Source: Candidatus Poribacteria bacterium
GTDB lineage: Bacteria; Poribacteria; WGA-4E; WGA-3G
Assembly (NCBI GenBank): GCA_003635195.1
Contig: PYIY01000122.1
Coordinates: forward strand, 1-33,803
Direction: 5' to 3'
DNA length: 33,803 nucleotides
The notes beneath the pieces are model-generated. The model searched no databases and was not told the origin of the DNA. It was given only the letters and a program-made list of their open reading frames with translations. The position numbers and the translations under genes were made by a program. Below are positions 6,955 through 14,964 of the stretch, piece after piece; positions within the stretch are counted from its first letter, which is position 1, and each line of letters starts with the position of its first letter.

Positions 6955-9639
6955 ATGCTACAGGTAAAATATGCACGTTATACCCCACACGATGCCTATC
7001 TCCGCCTATCTAATGAACATTACATCCTTGATGTAGACAGGCGGAGCGGCGTTATCAAGGGTTTATATCTAACAGATGACCCACAAGGCACCAACTTCGT
7101 CGGAAATGAACAGAATATGCGGCTTAATATCTGGTGGAAACAACGACACGTCCCCGAAAAGGCACAACGGATCCCGATGCACTGCTGGACGGGTGATGTC
7201 GTCCTTAAAGCGCGTCTTGAAGATGAGACAGCATGGACTGCGATGCACACCTTTCTCAGCGACGATGTTCGGACGGTGACATACGACCAGAATTCAATAA
7301 CGACTCGCTATAAAGGCGACTCTGTCAACCGGAGCGGACTGCAGCATCTCAATATTGAACAGCGTTATGAATTTGGAGGCAACGTCCAAACCGATGATGC
7401 GATCCTCTGGACACTCACGCTGCATAACACTTCAGGCGCGCAAATTGAAATCGGTGAACTCGGACTGCCGATTACGCTGAACACGAACTACAACATCGGT
7501 GATGAGAAACAGGGGTTCAACCACAGATCGGTCGAGTCTACGAAGTACGTCTTTGAGCAACGTGTGATTGAGAGTTCGTTTGTTTCTGGACACTCATCCT
7601 ACATTCTCGTAAGCCGGGCAAGTGGGAAAGGTGACCATCTGCTCATTATTCCGCAAGCAGATACCGCGCTGGAAGCGATCTCTGGGTACGGGCTTTTCCC
7701 TGACACCGACATGGTGACGGGAGCAGGCTCTATGTTTTACCTCTTTTCTGAGGCAACAGCGATTACGCCTTGGTATAACGGACACCGTTCACTCACTTTA
7801 GTGCCCGACGAAAAACGGACTTTCGCATTCACGCTGTGTCGCATTAAGGATTATGCTGATATCAACGAGACGTTGTATCAGAACGGCAACATCGCTGTAA
7901 AGATAGTACCGGGGATGGTGCTACCAATTGGCACGACGGCGCATCTGCTGCTCCGATGCAAAAAACCGATTACGGCGATTGAGACTGCTAACGGTATTGA
8001 CGTTGAACCTGTGGCGACTGTGGGCGACCGCCATACTTACACCGTCCATCTCACATCCACTGGTGAACAGAAGATAAGCGTCCGTTACGGGGACGGTGAA
8101 TGGACGCATCTGCTGTTCAACGGTATCGCCGAGATAGAGACGCTGATGAAAGCCCGTGCTAAATTCATCGTAGCGCATCAGCGTGTCGAAGACCCGGACG
8201 ATCTCTGTCACTACAGTTTTCGTATCTGGAATAACGATGCCGAGAGACTCGCTGTGGAAGAAGAGGCACCTTGTGGTTCGATTGATATGGGGGGTAGCGA
8301 TGATCGCTGTTTTGCACCGCCGGTGTTCCTCGCTGGGAAAAACGCTTATTATCCTGATGAACAAGAGATCCGCGCTCTTGATGAATTCATTGAGAACTTC
8401 CTCTATGGGAAACTACAGGACAAAGACAACTATCAGGTGTTGAACTCTCTCATTGGGTTACGAGAGGGTTCGTGGCGGCGTTGGGATTACGTCTGGCGGA
8501 TCTACAACTATCCGCACGTCTATAACATCTATTACCAGATGTATCGCATTACCCAGTTGTATCGGGTAAAGACGAGCCGTGAACCGTTGGCATATCTTGA
8601 CCTCGCTTATAATACGGCACTCGCTTCCTACCTCGATTCCACTTACGAAAGCGTCTATGAGACGAAGAACTATATCGACTACCACCGCGGTAATATGTCC
8701 AAAACGCATGCTCCGATGGGGTCACCGATTCTGGAGCATCTCCTGAAATCGTTGAAAATGGAGGGCATGGAAACTGAATACCAGACGCTTCGGAAGGCGA
8801 TTGAAGGTTGCTTACCGTTCTTTCTTGAGGAAGAATATCCGATGGCATCGGAGTACTGCTTCGATCACGCCTCAAAAGCGGCGTTGTATTACTTAGCACA
8901 AGTTGCCGATGATGAATCGTTGAAGAAACGCACTGTGGATACAATCCTCGCGAGCCGAGATGCAACGCCGATGTGGTTTTCTTACTGCACAAATATGCGG
9001 TTTATCGGGTGCTATCCGACACCGCTGCTGGCGCGTCCACTCTTTGATAGATATGAACAGACCGGGGATCTCCATCTTCTACAGAAGGCTTACGGTGCGA
9101 CTTTAGCGGTCTGGAGTTGTGTTGATCCGTCGGGTAAGGGCTACAACGGTAGGGAATGGCGATTCAATCCGCCGGAGAAAGGATCATCGGAATATAACTA
9201 CTACCGGAACGGTTGTTTCTCTGGTGAAGTCGGTATGGGACTCTACGGTAACTTGAGTATGTTGAAATCCTTCCTCGTCCGAGACCCAGATTTTGGACTT
9301 GTCGGTTATGGATGTGCTGTTGCTGAAACTGAAGATGCTTATACCCTTATCCCGCAAGACGGTTTGGGGGTCAGGGCAGCCTTTGTGCCCCTCGATGTGT
9401 CGTTGGAAACGGTAAAGGCTCGCATTGAACGTGCGACACTCACAAAAGATTTACGACGCTTAGAACTGGTGTTGTCAAAACCGTCTCAGCATGCTGAATG
9501 CGCGCACATCTCTATCCGTGGGCTGACATTTGGGGCTTATCGATGTAGTGCGGGTAAAGTTAAGGTCGGCGAGATAATTGCGTGGGATGTGCCTTATACG
9601 AAAGGGCAGGAATCATTTAGCGTAACGCTATTGTGCTAA
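6955..9639 (+). CDS. Large DUF5695-like carbohydrate-active-enzyme-like protein
   Basis: The 894-residue protein appears to have a beta-sandwich N-terminal half (about 1-390), with segments such as IEQRYEFGGNVQTDDAILW. A mostly helical C-terminal region (about 420-800) follows, with many aromatic and acidic residues (WRRWDYVWRIYNYPHVYNIY, YHRGNMSKTHAPMGSP, EYCFDHASKAALYYLA), like an (alpha/alpha) toroid. A short beta tail closes it. This layout and the motifs recall DUF5695 proteins, which look like glycoside hydrolases or lyases; the catalytic residues and substrate cannot be assigned. No signal peptide is visible, so as read it is cytoplasmic. The ATG at 6955 has only a weak, distant AAGGA site. 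The gene ends before a strong terminator. Confidence 0.75.
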   Translation: MLQVKYARYTPHDAYLRLSNEHYILDVDRRSGVIKGLYLTDDPQGTNFVGNEQNMRLNIWWKQRHVPEKAQRIPMHCWTGDVVLKARLEDETAWTAMHTFLSDDVRTVTYDQNSITTRYKGDSVNRSGLQHLNIEQRYEFGGNVQTDDAILWTLTLHNTSGAQIEIGELGLPITLNTNYNIGDEKQGFNHRSVESTKYVFEQRVIESSFVSGHSSYILVSRASGKGDHLLIIPQADTALEAISGYGLFPDTDMVTGAGSMFYLFSEATAITPWYNGHRSLTLVPDEKRTFAFTLCRIKDYADINETLYQNGNIAVKIVPGMVLPIGTTAHLLLRCKKPITAIETANGIDVEPVATVGDRHTYTVHLTSTGEQKISVRYGDGEWTHLLFNGIAEIETLMKARAKFIVAHQRVEDPDDLCHYSFRIWNNDAERLAVEEEAPCGSIDMGGSDDRCFAPPVFLAGKNAYYPDEQEIRALDEFIENFLYGKLQDKDNYQVLNSLIGLREGSWRRWDYVWRIYNYPHVYNIYYQMYRITQLYRVKTSREPLAYLDLAYNTALASYLDSTYESVYETKNYIDYHRGNMSKTHAPMGSPILEHLLKSLKMEGMETEYQTLRKAIEGCLPFFLEEEYPMASEYCFDHASKAALYYLAQVADDESLKKRTVDTILASRDATPMWFSYCTNMRFIGCYPTPLLARPLFDRYEQTGDLHLLQKAYGATLAVWSCVDPSGKGYNGREWRFNPPEKGSSEYNYYRNGCFSGEVGMGLYGNLSMLKSFLVRDPDFGLVGYGCAVAETEDAYTLIPQDGLGVRAAFVPLDVSLETVKARIERATLTKDLRRLELVLSKPSQHAECAHISIRGLTFGAYRCSAGKVKVGEIIAWDVPYTKGQESFSVTLLC

Positions 9640-9661
9640 CCTACCGACTTGGGAAGAAAAT

Positions 9662-9697
9662 AAAAAAAGGGACTGGTAAAACCAGTCCCTTTTGATG
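9662..9697. terminator. Bidirectional rho-independent terminator
   Basis: A perfect 13-bp stem (9665-9677 with 9681-9693, AAAAGGGACTGGT) has a 3-base loop and A/T tracts on both sides. It lies between the convergent DUF5695-like gene and the STAS gene and can terminate both. Confidence 0.9.
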
Positions 9698-9716
9698 TTC
9701 TACTGAGCGTTAGGTG

Positions 9717-10058
9717 CTATGCGGATAGTGCCGCAAGGGCATCATTCTCGTTATTGAAGTGTTCAAACTCAGTTACGATCCGAGTCAGAACGAGTATGTT
9801 TCTTATATTTTTTCCGACATTGATAACCCCGATGCGCCCGTTCTTTCGCTTTGTCAAAGCCCGTGCGTCCAGAAGTGCGCCAAGCCCTGCACTGTCAATC
9901 TTATGGACCTTCCCAAAATCGATGAGGATGCGGGGCGTATCGTGATCCTCTATTTGTGGTGAGAGTGTTTCCCATAACCCTAATATTGAGGCTCCGACAA
10001 TCTTTCCGTTGGGTTCCAAAATCGAAATACCATTTTGCTGGCGAATTTGCGTAGTCAT
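9717..10058 (-). CDS. STAS-domain anti-sigma-factor antagonist
   Basis: The 113-residue protein is a complete single STAS domain, like SpoIIAA/RsbV. It has a strand-rich start (NGISILEPNGKIVG), LIDFGKVHKIDSAGLGALLDA carrying the conserved phosphorylatable serine (Ser56), and a C-terminal helix. Such proteins bind an anti-sigma kinase when unphosphorylated and release a sigma factor. No partner kinase, phosphatase or sigma factor is in the window. The start is ATG at 10058 because TAAGGA lies about 8 bases upstream; an in-frame ATG at 10088 adds ten basic residues without a ribosome site. Confidence 0.88.
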   Translation of the reverse strand: MTTQIRQQNGISILEPNGKIVGASILGLWETLSPQIEDHDTPRILIDFGKVHKIDSAGLGALLDARALTKRKNGRIGVINVGKNIRNILVLTRIVTEFEHFNNENDALAALSA

Positions 10059-10302
10059 TTTTTTATTCCTTATATTTTTAGCGTACAATTTATTTTTTCG
10101 ATTATTTGAACATTATTTAATCGTTCAACGTGGGTCTTTGTTACTTTAGACCCCTTAAATCAAAAAAAGTTCAATATTTTTGAAAATTTATACTAAGTTT
10201 TGGACAATTGACTTAGCATCCACGCTGCAAAATATGTTATAACTTTACCAACACTAAAAATCTAATAAAATAGCACAAGTTAACCAAGAAGGACTTTCAA
10301 AA
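10059..10302. other. AT-rich divergent intergenic region
   Basis: No gene is seen between the STAS gene and the metallopeptidase gene. The stretch is strongly AT-rich. TTGACT at 10208-10213 followed by TATGTTATAAC at 10233-10243 is a possible plus-strand promoter, but the spacing (19 or 24 bp) is not ideal. Confidence 0.4.
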
Positions 10303-10965
10303 ATGCGAACACCAAACGTTTCGGAAGCAAAGGAAAAAATCCAAGTCATAAAATACCTTGATGTCGGAGATATGACAATTACAGGTTCCGGTAAAGTGAA
10401 TGATAAAGCTTTTTATGCGGCGAAGGAAATCATTTTGACAATCACCTCTAAACGCCCAGAAATCCTTAGCAAACTTTCAGGATATGAATTCATCCTTATC
10501 GCACCGGGGGAAAGCATCACAGGTTCGCTCGGATGGGAGGAGAGCAAGTCGCGGCTTGCGGGTCTCGCTTTAACACCGCAAGAATCACTGGGGTTCCCGG
10601 GTCGCTTCGCTTCTTATATTGAAAAGAAAAAGAGACCGAGCATGGGCACATTTGTTCACGAGTTCGCGCATGCGGTCCATTCCGTTGTCTCAAAGATGGA
10701 CCCAGAATTCAATTCCTCATTAAATCGCGCTTACGATCAGGCGATGAAACTCGGATTGTGGGCAGATACGTATTTTGCTGTAGATAATTGGAAATTAGAA
10801 TCCTCGCCAGTAGACGAGTATTGGGCAGAATGTGTCCGAATGTGGTATTATGTCGGTAAAGATCAAGAATTTAAAACAAGAAATGCGTTCAAAAAATACG
10901 ACCCAGGGATTACGGACTTGATTGGTCTCTGGCTGTCGGAAGAAGAAGTCCCACACGGATACTAA
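10303..10965 (+). CDS. Putative zincin metallopeptidase (ATLF-like)
   Basis: The 220-residue protein has a gluzincin zinc site: HEFAH at residues 119-123 (His119, Glu120, His123). A downstream DEYWAECVRMWYY segment (171-183) follows, in which Glu172 or Glu176 would be the third zinc ligand. This HEF(A/G)H ... EYxAE layout is that of stand-alone anthrax-lethal-factor-like / Pro-Pro-endopeptidase-like domains. No signal peptide or membrane segment is visible, so the protein seems cytoplasmic or exported by an unusual route. Substrate unknown. ATG at 10303 follows AAGGA at about 10 bases. A dispersed repeat lies just downstream and then a restriction-modification gene on the opposite strand. Confidence 0.72.
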   Translation: MRTPNVSEAKEKIQVIKYLDVGDMTITGSGKVNDKAFYAAKEIILTITSKRPEILSKLSGYEFILIAPGESITGSLGWEESKSRLAGLALTPQESLGFPGRFASYIEKKKRPSMGTFVHEFAHAVHSVVSKMDPEFNSSLNRAYDQAMKLGLWADTYFAVDNWKLESSPVDEYWAECVRMWYYVGKDQEFKTRNAFKKYDPGITDLIGLWLSEEEVPHGY

Positions 10966-10971
10966 TGGTTC

Positions 10972-11040
10972 CCAGGGCCGGTAGGTGCTGGTTTGTTAGG
11001 GATCCTCCAGGGCCGGTAGGTTCGGTTTCCTAACCGAACC
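10972..11040. repeat. Dispersed palindromic repeat, copy B (with tandem CCAGGGCCGGTAGGT)
   Basis: CCAGGGCCGGTAGGT occurs twice (10972-10986 and 11007-11021). The second copy runs into a perfect 9-bp hairpin GGTTCGGTT-TCCT-AACCGAACC (11019-11040). The 18 bases at 11023-11040 are the exact reverse complement of 28547-28564. The hairpin sits between convergent genes and could impede transcription, but no T-tract follows. Confidence 0.8.
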
Positions 11041-11061
11041 ATAGATGTCAATTTAGAAACC

Positions 11062-14000
11062 CTACAGTGGTGGCAAGCCGTCAACAATTTCCACTGTCCT
11101 GAGACTGACAGTGATGACGCGGGCGATGAGGTCTACGATATATTGAAGCTGATCTTCACGGTTCGGGTCGTTGACAATCCCACTCCGTCTGTCTACCTTC
11201 ACACGATACTGATCTATGACCCACTCCAACGCAGACCGATTGCCTAACTTATAGTCATACACTTCGGCGGGTATCCCTTCCAGCGTCAGGAAATCGTTAT
11301 ACTTCAACTGCGTCTTGTCTTTCGACAGTCTCATCTTCTCGACACGCCAATCTACTTTCATCCCTGGTGTTTCAATGGGTTTCAAACCATCATATTTCGG
11401 TGCGGATTCATAGTTAACGTGGAGGTCTGTTAACGCTGCGCCTGCGTTAGCGAATCCCCAGAAATCTTCAGTAAACGGGATATGCGGCAAGTCGCGCTTG
11501 AGGTTCATCTCGTATTTCTCACGGTAGACGGGGTGGTGCAAGAGGGCGTAGTTATAGTGGAAGATGTCCCATTTGGTGATGGTGTCGTCGTTGTAATGGG
11601 TTCGGAATTCCGCCAACGCCCAATCGGTAATGTTCTCTTGTCGGTTTGTGCCGTCTTCATTGTAGGTATAGAACGGAAAACATTGGGAATCGCCAGTCAG
11701 ATGAACATCTGCTAATTGCTGTGTCATCAGGCAATGAAACGACTTTTTACTTCCAAGAGCCGTGAGACAAATCACCCGATTTTCGGTTTCTGTCTCTGGT
11801 GTAGGGAAAATGGATGGAAACACGTACACCACATCGTTTATTGTTCGGTCGAAGTAAAGATTTGATTTGGTAAACGGACGATAGAGTGATGTTCTCACCT
11901 TATGTTCAACATATTCTGTAATTGTGCCTCGTTTTAACTTCACCTTTAGGTCCCGACTCCAACTGATTTTCGTGTCATCATACACAACAAAATCGTCAAC
12001 GTTAATTTCCCGCTGATTTTCCTGCCGTTTCCATCTATCCACTTCCGCGTTGTAGGTGTCACTCATCCTTAGAGTATTCTCAGTGAGAACATCTTGGTTA
12101 AAATTGTAAGCCCATGCATCACGATTGGTTTTAACACCTGCACTATAAGTTTTGAAAATTACATCTGTTGCAGCACCTTTTTTTCCCTTTGCCTCTCTTG
12201 TACCTATTGGGATAAAGGTGTCAAACTCAGTGTGGAGACCTTCAGTTAACCAAGTATGTTTTGTATCAACCGTTGCCTGCTTCATCGGGACGTTTGTATA
12301 GTTCTCGGAATCGGTTAAAAATTTCTGCTTCTCACGTGCCTTCAGATAATCGTCAACAGAATAGAGCCAAACCTCAGCCGTCTCCGATGTCGATTCTGCC
12401 TTCTTGATGAATAGACTAATTCCGACACCGACCCGAATCTGGTCATCAAAAACGTTGCCTCCCTCTTTTCGGCGGCGTTCACCGGAGGTACGAGCGTTCC
12501 CTTTCAGGTCAATGTGATAAATTTTCGTAAAATCCTGTGCGAGGTGTTTCCGCATGCCATCAAATGCGATACCGTCGAGAAAGCCGTTGTTCGTCACAAA
12601 CGCGACAACGCCTTCTTTGCCAATTCGTTTTGATGCCCAGAGGATTGCTTTCACATACGGATCCGAGAGCGCGTTTTTATTTGTCGCTTTTGAGTCTTGC
12701 GAATACGTCTCCTTTAGCATCGCGTCCATCATCTCGTACTTCCGATTTTTGTTGTTGTCGTTCTCGTTAATCTGTCCCATATTGTAGGGCGGATTGCCAA
12801 TAACGACGAACATATCCGCTGTCTTCTGTCGCTTGACACGTTCTGTGTTCTCACGCGTGAAGAGTTCGCCTTGCTCCTGCTCCAGCAATTCAAACGTATC
12901 CGCCAACGCGATGCCTTCAAACGGTAGATACGTCCCGGTGCGTTGGAAGTATTCCTGTTCAATGTTGAGACTGGCGATGTAGTAGGGTAGGAGCATCACC
13001 TCGTTGCAGTGGAGTTCATGCCGGTATTTCTCCTCTAATGCTGTGCCTCGGATGTCCTGCATGAGTCGGACGATGAAGTTGCCCGTCCCGACAAACGGAT
13101 CAATGATATGCACGCCGGTATCCGACAACGACCGACCGAACTCGGTTTTAAGGATATGTTCTACACTCTTCACCATGAAATCGACAATGGGTTGCGGTGT
13201 GTAGACGATGCCGTGTGTATCTGCGACATCCTCGGAGAACCCCTGAAAAAATTTCTCATAAAAGGTGTTGAGGAAATGCTGTTTTTGGGAGAAGTCGTTG
13301 CAGAGGGTCGCTGCCTGTTCGATGGCGACATAGAACCGATCCAGCGGTGCGAGAAACGCGTCCCGACTCACGGCGTGCCGCATGAGCGCGTCGCTGACAT
13401 TTTCAATCTCGCGTGCGATGATGTTCCTGCGCGTGAAGTCTGATCGTTCAAAAACCGTGCGGAAAATCCGTTCCGTGAGGATATGTTGGATAAGCATCTC
13501 CTCGACAGCATCCTGCGAGAGTTCCGGATTAATGGAGGTGCGACAGGTGTCATAGAAATCGGCGAACGCTTCCTTGAATGTTGGATCCGTTTCGTGGCGT
13601 TGGTCGATGCGTTCTTTCAATTCAGTTGCGAGGGCTGGCACATGCTCCCTGAAATCCGCGACGGCGGTCTGCCAGTTATCCAGTGCGGGTGGGACGTAAG
13701 CGAATAGGTACTGGAGTGCGGCAATTAATTGGGCAGGTTCGGTGATGTCTATATCTAAAGCGACCTGTCCGTTTTGATACAAGATGACGTGCTCTGGCGT
13801 TTGGAAACAGGTATTATTGAGTGGATAGCCCGCCGCCTGTTTTTCTGCGACTGCTTTGCGGAGGTCGTCGTCTATATCTTTTGCTTCCCAATAGGCGAAA
13901 GGGAGACCGTATTCGTCGAGGATCGCGCCGTCAATAACGATGCGATTTCGGTTTGAAGCACGCATCGCATATTGTGGGATGAGCGTGGCGTTGACCTGTT

Positions 14001-14139
14001 TTGCGCAAGCATCGAGTAAGAAGGCGAAAGGGTTGCTGACCGCGCCTTCGTGTGTGACGGCGTGCCGGTCGTATTGCTGTAGTGTGGCGTAGTAGTCCCG
14101 GACTGCTTTGTGGCTGGGTTTGAGGTTGAGTTGGGGCAT
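11062..14139 (-). CDS. Single-chain restriction nuclease-DNA methyltransferase (type IIG / ISP-like)
   Basis: The 1025-residue protein carries an N-terminal nuclease-like region: Asp70/Asp75 (IVIDGAILDEYGLP) and FAYWEAKD with Glu85-x-Lys87, a PD-(D/E)xK pattern. A helical linker (about 150-300) follows. An N6-adenine methyltransferase comes next, with THGIVYTPQPIVDFMV (motif X region, 308-323), IDPFVGTGNF (motif I, 346-355, SAM binding) and NPPY (motif IV, 449-452, catalysis). A roughly 450-residue C-terminal part should hold target recognition. No helicase motifs separate nuclease and methyltransferase, unlike the 1500-residue LlaGI-type ISP enzymes, so a type IIG-like enzyme fits best. No separate specificity or modification gene adjoins. 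ATG at 14139 lacks a clear ribosome site. Confidence 0.85.
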   Translation of the reverse strand: MPQLNLKPSHKAVRDYYATLQQYDRHAVTHEGAVSNPFAFLLDACAKQVNATLIPQYAMRASNRNRIVIDGAILDEYGLPFAYWEAKDIDDDLRKAVAEKQAAGYPLNNTCFQTPEHVILYQNGQVALDIDITEPAQLIAALQYLFAYVPPALDNWQTAVADFREHVPALATELKERIDQRHETDPTFKEAFADFYDTCRTSINPELSQDAVEEMLIQHILTERIFRTVFERSDFTRRNIIAREIENVSDALMRHAVSRDAFLAPLDRFYVAIEQAATLCNDFSQKQHFLNTFYEKFFQGFSEDVADTHGIVYTPQPIVDFMVKSVEHILKTEFGRSLSDTGVHIIDPFVGTGNFIVRLMQDIRGTALEEKYRHELHCNEVMLLPYYIASLNIEQEYFQRTGTYLPFEGIALADTFELLEQEQGELFTRENTERVKRQKTADMFVVIGNPPYNMGQINENDNNKNRKYEMMDAMLKETYSQDSKATNKNALSDPYVKAILWASKRIGKEGVVAFVTNNGFLDGIAFDGMRKHLAQDFTKIYHIDLKGNARTSGERRRKEGGNVFDDQIRVGVGISLFIKKAESTSETAEVWLYSVDDYLKAREKQKFLTDSENYTNVPMKQATVDTKHTWLTEGLHTEFDTFIPIGTREAKGKKGAATDVIFKTYSAGVKTNRDAWAYNFNQDVLTENTLRMSDTYNAEVDRWKRQENQREINVDDFVVYDDTKISWSRDLKVKLKRGTITEYVEHKVRTSLYRPFTKSNLYFDRTINDVVYVFPSIFPTPETETENRVICLTALGSKKSFHCLMTQQLADVHLTGDSQCFPFYTYNEDGTNRQENITDWALAEFRTHYNDDTITKWDIFHYNYALLHHPVYREKYEMNLKRDLPHIPFTEDFWGFANAGAALTDLHVNYESAPKYDGLKPIETPGMKVDWRVEKMRLSKDKTQLKYNDFLTLEGIPAEVYDYKLGNRSALEWVIDQYRVKVDRRSGIVNDPNREDQLQYIVDLIARVITVSLRTVEIVDGLPPL

Positions 14140-14184
14140 ACAGGTATGATAGCAAGTTTTGGGAGATGCGTCAAGGGGAAATGG

Positions 14185-14213
14185 ATGGTTTTTTATTAAA
14201 TATATGTTATACT
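14185..14213 (+). promoter_or_regulatory. Extended -10 promoter for the toxin-antitoxin pair
   Basis: TGTTATACT (14205-14213) is an extended -10 element with hexamer TATACT, about 35 bases upstream of the antitoxin ATG. The -35 position (14185-14190, ATGGTT) is weak, as is common with extended -10 promoters. Confidence 0.45.
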
Positions 14214-14248
14214 TGAGTTACTACGCTTTTAGGAAATAAGGAGTTAGC

Positions 14249-14581
14249 ATGTTGACAAAAATACAAACTGCCCAGGATATATGGCCCCAACTGGCATCTA
14301 TTGTATTTGTTCCGCGTACAGAGGCCGAATATGAACAGCTCTCTGCTTTGCGGAATGATTTAGGAACTCTCGTTGGGAAAAACGAAGACCACCCTTTGGT
14401 TTCATTAATAGAAGTCATTGAAAGCCTTATTGAAAAGTATGAATTAGACCAAGCGGCTGCGGAACGTGAAGCTTGGCATCGTTTATCTATGCAGATGCTT
14501 GCACAAGCGTATGAAAAAGACGAACCCGAGTACACAACTGATATGCTTAAGTGGGTAAATCCAGATTATGAAGGAAAGTGA
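14249..14581 (+). CDS. Putative antitoxin of a PemK/MazF-type pair
   Basis: The 110-residue protein is acidic and helical. Residues 25-65 (EAEYEQLSALRNDLGTLVGKNEDHPLVSLIEVIESLIEKYE) resemble the segment that precedes the helix-turn-helix in HigA-type antitoxins, but no helix-turn-helix follows. Instead there is a different tail (AWHRLSMQMLAQAYEKDEPEYTTDMLKWVNPDYEGK) that may be the toxin-binding part. Identification as antitoxin rests mostly on position: it overlaps the start of the toxin frame by 14 bases. ATG at 14249 follows AAGGAG at 6 bases, the best ribosome site in this region. It is transcribed away from the restriction-modification gene. Confidence 0.68.
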   Translation: MLTKIQTAQDIWPQLASIVFVPRTEAEYEQLSALRNDLGTLVGKNEDHPLVSLIEVIESLIEKYELDQAAAEREAWHRLSMQMLAQAYEKDEPEYTTDMLKWVNPDYEGK

Positions 14582-14918
14582 TGTCATTCTTGCCCCTTTG
14601 TCCCAAGCGGATGAGGAACTAAAGTATAGACCAGCAATTGTTCTGTGAGTAATGCCAATGCCTTATCAAGATCTTCTTGTTTGTGGGGTAAGCACACGGT
14701 TAAGTCACTACGTGCAGGGGTTCGATGATATTATCTCACCAGTTGATACGGATTTCATATCAAGCGGTTTGCGCTCGGAATCTTTGATCCGTCTCAGTTT
14801 TTTGGGGGTGATCCCACGCCGGTTAGTACGTGGCACACTCGGTAACATTTCAGATGAACGACACAAAAGGTTATTGCGAAAATTAATTGATTATCTCACA
14901 AACACCAATCTAATTTAA
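14568..14918 (+). pseudogene. PemK/MazF-family endoribonuclease toxin, broken by an in-frame TGA
   Basis: Reading from ATG 14568 gives MKESDVILAPLSQADEELKY then RPAIVL, the standard start of PemK/MazF toxins, then TGA at 14646-14648. The same frame continues with VMPMPYQDLLVCGVSTRLSH and a full-length C-terminal part ending at 14918. The two halves are in one frame, so a single-base nonsense change (for example CGA to TGA) explains the break; no frameshift is needed. PemK/MazF proteins cleave mRNA. The downstream ATG at 14652 could restart a 88-residue product lacking the N-terminal strand. The overlap with the antitoxin indicates a once-functional operon. Confidence 0.85.
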
Positions 14919-14964
14919 CGGGTCTGCTATACTCGTCTGAAGTTTGGGATGGAAGCACCACACA

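Noticed and set aside
14646..14648. TGA as a recoded codon (selenocysteine or glycine)
   Set aside because: No SECIS-like hairpin or cysteine position is expected in PemK toxins there, and other genes in the window use TGA as a stop; a nonsense mutation of an Arg codon is simpler.
14652..14918. A separate 88-residue gene starting MPMPYQDLLVCG
   Set aside because: It is the in-frame C-terminal part of the PemK/MazF-like toxin past the TGA at 14646; it has no ribosome site of its own.
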